Positions 55,973 to 64,000 of a stretch of DNA of 64,000 nucleotides are shown here, piece by piece. This stretch comes from Flaccisagitta enflata (Eukaryota; Chaetognatha; Sagittoidea; Aphragmophora): positions 77,314,001 through 77,378,000 of the forward strand of contig OZ231126.1 of assembly GCA_965153355.1 (NCBI GenBank), read 5' to 3'. The notes under the pieces were generated by a model. It searched no databases, was not told where the DNA came from, and saw only the letters and a program-made list of their open reading frames with translations. The first letter of the stretch is position 1. The number at the start of each line of letters is the position of its first letter. Position numbers and translations under genes: made by a program.

Positions 55973-56595
55973 TGATTCCAAGCCGGCTTTTTCCATTCCT
56001 GTCAATCTCCCCTTTCCATCGATACTCGTCAGTCAACTTTCCTTATAACTTACAATCACCACCACCACCATTACTTGTCTCTCGCCGTAGACAAGCATAA
56101 TCATGATCATCGTTGACAAATACCAAGTGCTACGTTTCGACGGACTTTCCATTCGTGGAACCGCCATATTAACGCGTATTGTACGTTGACGCAGTAACAT
56201 TCGTCAAGGCGCGTTAACCCCAGGACCTATGAAATTTCGTAACGAATGGTAAAATATGTCGAGTGTCGACAAACACAATGCGTGTCAGTGTGTGCCAGTG
56301 TGTGTGTGTCGCAGCCGGCTTTTATTTTGCCGTTGTCATATATATTACTCAATACTCAAGCCAGGGTTATTGTTTTCGTTGTTGTTGGTGTTGTTGTCAT
56401 GTTTTGATTGTTATGAGAAATCTGCGGTTTGGCCGTTTCTTCGAGGCCAGCTGGGGAAAAATCGCTGATCCAGAATTGACGACATCTCTCGCTAACCTCA
56501 ACGATACGCAACGCTGCAACATTCATCGCTCTGTTTGTCTGTTTGTCTTTCATCGAGTTTTATCTGTCAATGACAAGGACCGGAAATCTGTGTCC

Positions 56596-56900
<305 letters not shown>

Positions 56901-57489
56901 GAAAGCGAGAGCGTTTCATATGCGGAAATGTCCGTCTATTGACAGGTTTTTGGTCTGTGTGTCGTACTTTTCTTCTTTTGACGTCGGGGGGCGGCCATAA
57001 TGGCGGCCGTGGTGGCGGCAGAGGCGGCAAAGGACGCCGCGATGGCGGCTGCGATGGCGGCGTTGTTTGTGCGTGGCTACGAAGGCGTGAAAATGAGTTT
57101 CTTAACCTTTCTTACGAATTTCGATGGAGATTGAAAAGAATGAGTTCTTCGAGACGAGATATATCTATAATTATATATCCTTTCTCTTTTACTTTTCTTT
57201 CGTTTCCCTTTATTCCTTTTCGCGGAAATGTCTCACCTTTATAACTTTAGACAAAGTGTACAGCTTTTGAGTGTGAGGATTCTTTTGCAAGAGCAAACAA
57301 TTACTGCACCATGTGTCCATGGCAATTTCTTGGCCACTACTCTTAAGTTTAGACTAAACTCAGCTTCGCAAACTATTATCTATCATGCTCTGGCCCCAAT
57401 GCTTTCAGTTACATCCTTTTCGTTCCCCTTCCTGTCCCCCCCCCTCCCTCGTATCACATCTTTTTTTACCACCGGCCATTCGCCCTTTA

Positions 57490-57620
57490 CCGAATGACCT
57501 TAAACCACCACCGTCTCAACCTCCGTTGCCACCGCCGCTGCCGCCACCGCCGCTGCCGCCACCACCACTGCCCCCATCACCGCTGCCCCAACCACCGCTG
57601 CCGCCGCCGCCGCTGCCATC
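57490..57620. repeat. degenerate CCGCCGCTG array
   Basis: Imperfect CCACCGCTGCCGC units, C-rich. Pro/Leu frame (PPPLPP) without splice support. Confidence 0.7.
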
Positions 57621-57700
57621 CAAAAAGCCTTTTGTTCTCTTTTATTTCTCTTTTGGCTGTCAGCCGCCGCCTACAAGAAATGAACCAATAAACTTCTACA

Positions 57701-57977
<277 letters not shown>

Positions 57978-58081
57978 TTTGCAAAGTTTGCTGTTACTGC
58001 ATGTAAGCAATTGAATTTCACTACAACGAAAATCTATCGTAACTGATCACCCCCCCCCTCCCCTCATTGGTCTTTATTCAG

Positions 58082-58218
58082 GTCTGATTCCATTTGATCC
58101 TACGATTCATGGCACTCCATTGGCTCTGCTCCAAATTCCGCAGGAAGCCATCAAAAATGTTTCCAAAAAACTCTCGGATTTGAGCAGCAGATACGCATTC
58201 TACACTCAAGATTGCAAA
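58082..58218 (+). CDS. zfh2: ZFHX exon c (GTPLALLQIP segment)
   Basis: This 137-nt exon gives residues 101-146. The acceptor is TTTATTCAG and the donor GTACGT. The product runs GLIPFDPTIHGTPLALLQIP, then QEAIKNVSKKLSDLSSRYAF, then YTQDCK. It is not low-complexity and has balanced codon use, unlike anything around it, so it is clearly coding. It starts at codon position 2 and ends on a full codon. It lies outside the inverted repeat and is present only once in the window, so any intact gene must use this copy. An exon of this kind precedes the terminal fingers; its function is unknown. Confidence 0.8.
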
Positions 58219-58436
58219 GTACGTGTTCGTCAGTATAAGTACTTCTTTTAGCTATTTGACTCATTAGCGCTAGCGAAAATTATCGAGTTTGTAAAGATTT
58301 TCTGTCATCTGAAAAAGGTTTTTTTTAGATAAAGACGCATATCCGTTCCCATTGACCATTTAATGGCATTTTCGATGAAATCTCAACATGTTTACAACTA
58401 CCTCCATCCCCATCCTCCTCCTCCATTCTTCCTCAG
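58219..58436 (+). other. ZFHX intron c-d
   Basis: 218 nt, donor GTACGT and acceptor CTTCCTCAG with a preceding C/T-rich tract. Confidence 0.75.
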
Positions 58437-58605
58437 GATTTCTCCGAGCTTCGTGACAGTATTTCTCCTCGGGATTATTCCGTTGCTGCGGAGCACATGG
58501 TCGACGTCGGCTTCATCTGCCGCAAATGCCACATGGTCTACCCAGGAAGAGATCAATGCGTCCATCACGTCACTACATCATGCTACAGCAACGAAAAACC
58601 CAAAA
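58437..58605 (+). CDS. zfh2: ZFHX exon d, C2HC zinc finger
   Basis: This 169-nt exon gives residues 147-202. The acceptor is CTTCCTCAG and the donor GTAAGC. It holds a zinc finger with Cys174, Cys177, His190 and Cys195 (C-x2-C-x12-H-x4-C), preceded by AAEHMVDVGFI. The same C2HC spacing is known in the penultimate finger of vertebrate ZFHX3. This is the strongest evidence for the family. The intron before it (58219-58436) is short. Confidence 0.85.
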
Positions 58606-59847
58606 GTAAGCTTTGAGAGAGAGAGTCAAATGAGGGAGAGTCATCGCATGGAATCGAACGCTTTGCGGGCGTATGAAATTATGAGCATGGGCGCCGACAG
58701 TAATGCCATAATGCATCAGGGTGTTATCAAGTGTTAGATCGTTATCGGGTGTTATCGATTCTTGATGGACCCTAGTCTCTCGAGACGAGAGGCCTTCAGC
58801 CCCCATTGTCTCAGCATCAGAGGCGTCGTGTCCCCTTGAAAGCGGAGTCCAGTCAGTCCACAGATCGACTGGCGTTTGAGTAGCTCCCACTTCACTTCAT
58901 GCAGAACCTATAACAGCAATAAAGACTTGATAGAGAACATCAGTCCGGTGATTTCGTAGGAGGCGGATTTTCCTTGAATATATACTATCTTGCTTATAAT
59001 TATACGGACACCTACTCATGATCATAGCAATTAAACTTCAATATCCAATATAAAAATAAAAGCAGATTCATGAAATATAATAAAAAATCTTCCATTCAAG
59101 ACCAAGCAGAGCTTAGTAGCTCAATCCGTTTTCAAATGACAGCATTTTGAAGAAAAACTGTCATTTTACCAACATCGAATTCAGAGGTTTTAAGTTCATA
59201 TCTACAAAGGACAACCTATAAAGAAAGATCTCTTAAATCCAAATGGATTCACAAAAATCATTCTGCTTGATCTCATTAGATCACAATTTTACTAATTTTT
59301 TCAAATGTTGAAAAAATTGAAGGCTGTAGGTTAACATATGGCTTTAAAATTATCTTATATCAAAAGAAAACAAAAAAAAATCAATGGCTTTTGATTTTTT
59401 TTTAAAAAATCAATGATACACTGATTTAAGTTAAAAAATCATTGACCAATCAGATAGAAACTTGAAACAAATGCAGTTGATAGATCAAAATACTATATAA
59501 TGACTAAAAATAAATTCATTTGAATACATTTTTCATTCAGTGAGTCAATATGCTTATTTTTATCCAGCTGTCCGTATATTTATGAGCTAGATGGTAAAAA
59601 AGAAACTTGTTCAAAAGAATCGGCGTCGGGACGTAACAAAATTGACGCACATGACTTGCTTGTTACCTTAGACTCGTCATTATCAACAACTGTCCAGTAT
59701 CAAGAAGCTGAAATCGCAATTTTGTAAAATCATACCATTCCAACTCACTCGATTGACTGACAGAAGCCCTCTGTAAAAATACCGCAATATAGAAATTAGT
59801 TATTTAATCTCGCTATTTTTCTTTCATTTTTTTACGTTTACGTTCAG
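58606..59847 (+). other. ZFHX intron d-e
   Basis: About 1.24 kb, A+T-rich. It has few simple repeats, in contrast to the rest of the window. No nested gene seen. Confidence 0.75.
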
Positions 59848-60169
59848 ACCCGTCGTCACCGGATTCGGACTTCGCGATGATTCTCAAATTGGAGCAGCTT
59901 CAATATCGGTGTTCGGTTTGCTCCGACGCCGCATTTTCAACGCAGTCGGAATTCGCATTCCATTGTGATTCGGATTCGCACGCCAATGCCATCGCATCTT
60001 CATCGTCAGCGTCGTCAGCGTCGTTGACGAGGGCTTCTATGACGATGACGTCGTCTTTATCGTCGTCGTCGTCTCGTCTGTGTGGCACGACGACGGCGGC
60101 GGCAGAGTTGCCGACTCAGGACGCGGACGCTGCGCATGATCATCACCATCCCATCGCTGATTCGCCAAG
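59848..60169 (+). CDS. zfh2: ZFHX exon e, last C2H2 zinc finger and Ser-rich linker
   Basis: This 322-nt exon gives residues 203-309. The acceptor is ACGTTCAG and the donor GTAAAT. After an acidic lead (PSSPDSDFAMILKLEQLQ) comes a finger with Cys224, Cys227, His241 and His247 (C-x2-C-x13-H-x5-H). This is the wide-spaced type that ends ZFHX proteins. The rest is a Ser/Ala/Thr-rich linker and a His-rich patch (DADAAHDHHHP). The linker is built from TCN and GCN codons that resemble the local CGT/TCA repeats, so it may vary in length between individuals. Confidence 0.82.
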
Positions 60170-60405
60170 GTAAATTTCCTCCCGAATCTTGTTTTCATTC
60201 CGATAGGATAACCTATTAGTCGGTATGATTGAGCAGTAACAGCGTCTCCATTGGGGCTTTGTGACTGACTAACCGACCAATCAGCGGATTGACCGACCGA
60301 CGAATCGAACCGTGCCTTTTTTGGAGTCACGTGAACGCAACCGAGAAAGAGAAAATTCAGGTTTCATAGCTTTTTTCTTTTTTTTCCTCCATCCCTTTTT
60401 CGCAG

Positions 60406-60838
60406 TCCATCTTCAGTATCTGGAAACATACTGACTGTCAATCCTCCTTCTCATCATTTGCTGCCTCCTCCTCGGCCTCCCTCTTCCAACTCGAACTGCG
60501 TCACTCCCAACTCTTCTCACTCGTCTCAAGCCAGTCCCGTGCTCAGGACTTCCGGTTCCGGTTCCAGCGGTGCGATTCCAGGCAGCGGCGGCGTTTCAGG
60601 CGTCGACGCCAACGCTTCGTCCTCAACCGCTTCCGCTTCCGCAGCGGCCCGTCAACTCAACTTTCAACAACAAGATAATATCTCACCCAATAAATCAGCG
60701 GATCAACAACAGCAGCAACCACAACAACAATCAACAACGCAACACCAGGAGATGCAACAACGGATTCAAATGCAGCAGCAGCTGCAGCAACGCCCGATTC
60801 AGTCGCAGGCGTTGAACTTCGTGGGCAACGAACGTTGA
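60406..60838 (+). CDS. zfh2: ZFHX last exon, Pro/Ser and poly-Gln tail
   Basis: The acceptor is a long pyrimidine tract ending TTTTTCGCAG, and the frame continues from exon e and stops at TGA 60836-60838. It encodes residues 310-453. These are a Pro/His/Ser-rich part (VNPPSHHLLPPPRPP), a Ser/Gly part, an Ala-rich part and a Gln-rich tail (DQQQQQPQQQ, then MQQRIQMQQQLQQRP) ending ALNFVGNER. Such tails are common in large animal transcription factors. Mixed CAA/CAG codons argue that the Gln runs are old and not a fresh expansion. Confidence 0.8.
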
Positions 60839-61177
60839 TGATCATCTGTAATGAGATTATTTTTTCGTTTTTTTTTCTCTCTTATCTTTTAGATTTTTAC
60901 TCTCTAGTGTTAGATGTATTATCAAAAGGGAAACTTTTCTTTCTTTTTAATTTATTACTGTTCAATCCTTGGTACGAAGACAAATATCGATACCTTTGTT
61001 ATGAGAACTTTTTTTTTCATGCGGAAAGAATTTGCCGAAACTTATTCTTGTTTTCTAGCCATTTTCATTTGCATTATGATTTTTGGTTTTCAATTACCAT
61101 AAAACAAATTGATCGGAGTGGTCACAAACATTACAAATTGATTTAATAACAGCAAAACAATTATGAAATCAATATCC

Positions 61178-61254
61178 ACCAAACCAAAAACGAAACCAAG
61201 ATAAATCAAACCAAAAACGAAACCAAGATAAATCAAACCAAAAACGAAACCAAT
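61178..61254. repeat. 27-bp tandem repeat, three copies
   Basis: ATAAATCAAACCAAAAACGA then AACCAAG, nearly perfect. Confidence 0.9.
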
Positions 61255-62047
61255 GAGGCGGTAACTTAATGCGAAAATACCAGTTTGCAGTCCCAAAGAT
61301 GAAAACAAACAAATTTTTTTCAAAGAATCAATCACCAACAGTCGATGATGATGACGAAGGCTAAAAAAATTACGGAAAACGAAACAAGTATTGGGATAAA
61401 ACACCCCTTTGCAACTAACAAATATCATGGCGAAAAAAAATACTACGTACAATTCTATATACTATACATACAGAAATAGTAACGTTTTACTGAAACGGAG
61501 GATTCAAGGGAGAGCGTGAAAGCAGAATCACCTTACATCCCATCAAAGAACGGATTGACTATGAAGTAGTAAAAAAAACATATTCATTTTCTGTTGTTTC
61601 ACCTCGTTGGTTTAATGAGAACAATATCAAAAGGTAAACAACATCAACAACAAAAATGACTTAATTTTTTTTTTCGGTATCAACGACATATATTAAGAAA
61701 AAAAGATGAAAAGAAATAATTGATCATTTTTCTTCACTCTCGTATACTTTTTAATTGTGTATTCATACCCCCCCTCCTTGTCGTCTCCAGGTTTCCCCTA
61801 TTTTGGTATGACTGAGATGATTTACGTATACGTCACCAAAAAAAAATTGATTATCGCTTAGTTCATTATATAGCTAATCGATTCATCACCCATTTAAATA
61901 TTCTTCTTCATTAACTATCTTTAGAGTTTTCTTTTCTTAATCTCATGAAATGACAGATGTAAGAAGCTGAATTCTCAGAAAACATAGACATTTTCTTCAT
62001 TCATTCTTTCTTTTTACTTTCTTTCTCTCTTTGTTTCTTTCTCTTTT

Positions 62048-62049
62048 TT

Positions 62050-62132
<83 letters not shown>
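62048..62132. repeat. (CTTT)n tract
   Basis: About 21 units of TTTC. Confidence 0.94.
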
Positions 62133-62134
<2 letters not shown>

Positions 62135-62332
62135 TTTTTTCTATATATGATAGGTGGAGTATAAGTGTATACATCTGATTACCATACTTTGATTTGTTTG
62201 ATTGGTGAATCTCTACAGCATATTTAAAAACTATAATCCATCATTGTTTGTTCTAATTTTCAACGTATATCTAAAACAATTTTCCAAATGAATGTCATAG
62301 TGAAAATAATGAGGCAAAAAAAGTTTTTTTCA

Positions 62333-62335
<3 letters not shown>

Positions 62336-62427
<92 letters not shown>

Positions 62428-62570
62428 ACACACACATACGCATTCACAATTTCCAGAATCGATAAATTGATGATATCGATATATTATTAAACAAATTGAT
62501 GTATCTATCTCTTTCTTGTGTATAATTTTGAATAATGTTTGATCTACAATTAATGCCGCATCGTTCAACA

Positions 62571-62630
<60 letters not shown>
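62336..62630. repeat. two (CT)n tracts
   Basis: CT 62336-62422 followed by CACACACA, and CT 62574-62629. Confidence 0.94.
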
Positions 62631-62633
<3 letters not shown>

Positions 62634-63164
62634 GTTATCACATCAAAATGATCATTTTTGCATAAGTCATAATTCTTCATACTGTCAATTCGTGATTCTG
62701 GGAACTCTGTTTGGTTGTGACGGTGTCTCGATGTATGTCCCATGACGGCGTTTCAATGATATCTAGTTTGCATTGATGGCGTATTTGTGACGTCATTGAA
62801 TGAAATTGGCGCCACGTGACATATTGGACTTTGTCGAGTCTGTCTGCATCTGGACTGAGATTCCCAAACCCAAAAAACAAAACAAAACAAAACAAACCAA
62901 CTCCGATAACGATATTTCTGATGAAAGAAGGGACTCTGGACGACAGTCAACAAAAAAGTAAACAAAATACATTTTTTGTTTCCGCTTAATAGAACCACAT
63001 TGCTACCATACCGAATCATAGAAAAAGAAGGATCCGTACATATGTCTAAAATGTTTTTTTTTTTCTCTGTCTCTCTCTATCTTGCGTGTTTTCATGTGCT
63101 GAATCGCATTGAAAGCAACACGCCAGCACCTTCAGTGAGACGAAACACAAACAGTCGCAAATAA

Positions 63165-63332
63165 ACACACACACACACACACACACATATTCGTTGGGTT
63201 TTTTTTCTGCAGTCTGTTATCACCCCAGCTCCTCTACATCTCCTTCCCCCAACCCCTCTCTGATCGCCCATCCAGTCTCTCTCACTTCTACCTTTTACAA
63301 AACAAACAAACAAACAAACAAACAAAAAAACA
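63165..63332. repeat. (CA)n and (AAAC)n tracts
   Basis: CA 63166-63187 and CAAA 63299-63326. Confidence 0.88.
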
Positions 63333-63848
63333 AGAACAAATCCCACCCAAACCGCCTGTTTGAGGGCGCCAGGGGTCGTCGCGTTCCGACGGGGTCACCC
63401 TCCAACCCCCGGCCTCACCCCAGGGGCGACTAGAAACACATCCGAGGTTACGGGGGATCATTTGGGGGTTCCACTCTCTCAAGACGCGACCCACCCTCGG
63501 CAGTCCCGTGTGAAGCTTGGCCTAATTCTAATTCAATTGATTATACTGTTCAACAATTATTATACTTGTTTTAATATTATATTGATAGTAATAATACTGT
63601 AATACATTTTTTTATTATATGACTTGATGAGACCTTATCTCTCTTTCTCTCTCTCTGTCTCTCTCGATATAGCAACAACTTTTTTCTGGCTTCAAAAACA
63701 TTCTGTTAAATTTGAACGATTCCAAAAAAAAAAATCACAAAAATCATACACGAAAATTTTTTTTCGAAAACTGAAACAATCGATGGAACAATCTCTCGCG
63801 TTAATCTTTTTTTTTTTCCTTCAAATTGCGTTTCCGCCATTCATATCC

Positions 63849-63854
<6 letters not shown>

Positions 63855-63892
<38 letters not shown>
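63855..63892. repeat. (CT)n microsatellite
   Basis: About 38 bases. Confidence 0.93.
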
Positions 63893-63897
<5 letters not shown>

Positions 63898-64000
63898 CTT
63901 GGAAATATCTGATTCTTTTTTCTGTTTTTCCATAAATCTGCAATACTTGTTGTTCACAAGCACGGAGCTGTTGTCATAGAAGTTTTACAAAATGAAAAAA

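Larger units (their letters stand above)
60839..64000 (+). other. region after the ZFHX stop, probable 3' UTR then intergenic
   Basis: A+T-rich sequence, then simple repeats. A canonical AATAAA occurs at 63160-63165 but sits in a CA-rich place, so the polyadenylation site is not settled. No further coding frame was found. A short G+C-rich island at 63345-63515 is of unknown nature. Confidence 0.45.

Noticed and set aside
55715-56036. Frame with 13-residue repeats (THVTDSRHRLMSR)
   Set aside because: The period follows from a 13-base DNA unit read in three frames. Real protein repeats need a unit divisible by three.
63345-63515. G+C-rich island as a tRNA or SINE
   Set aside because: No cloverleaf or A/B box could be read with confidence and no A-rich tail at its end.

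Overview
The window is eukaryotic, from an animal with a very microsatellite-rich genome. It has GT-AG introns, a multi-exon gene ending in two zinc fingers, at least three inverted-repeat (MITE-like) elements, and very long dinucleotide, trinucleotide and tetranucleotide tracts. No bacterial, organellar, rRNA or tRNA gene was recognised. The gene and the repeat style fit an invertebrate, possibly an arthropod, but the species cannot be settled from sequence alone. A large share of the window is simple repeat. Most apparent long open frames, such as poly-Ser/Leu, Arg-Glu, Val, Cys or Asn, are products of these tracts and are not genes.

The main structural fact is a very large inverted repeat. 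Bases 1-14420 (left arm) reappear as the reverse complement in about 39184-52305 (right arm). Colinear unique sequence, minisatellites and two coding exons match all along. The homology stops exactly at a 10-base N gap (14421-14430). The arms differ by transposon presence/absence, tandem duplications, microsatellite length and point changes. This is what two diverged haplotypes scaffolded head to head would look like, although an old inverted duplication is also possible. The left arm is cut by the window start, so its outer edge is not seen.

The only gene that can be named is the 3' end of a zinc finger homeobox gene of the ZFHX3/ZFHX4/Drosophila zfh2 type, on the + strand at 48293-60838. 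Six exons splice in one continuous frame to a 453-residue C-terminal part with a Gln/Ala-rich stretch, a C2HC finger, a C2H2 finger and a poly-Gln tail. Its first two exons here lie in the right arm. A second intact copy of those two exons lies on the - strand in the left arm (3524-3964). The homeodomain-bearing upstream exons are not in the window.

Layout: 1-14420 left arm (24-bp array, 85-bp GC minisatellite, inverted ZFHX exons, pogo/Tigger-like element, foldback MITE); 14421-14430 gap; 14431-39183 spacer unique to the window (two further inverted-repeat elements, two 20-bp arrays sharing a conserved end, dispersed GTCC-rich repeats, TTC and CT giants, no convincing gene); 39184-52305 right arm; 52306-64000 the large intron and 3' half of the ZFHX gene, with minisatellites in the introns and mostly A+T-rich sequence and simple repeats downstream of the stop codon.
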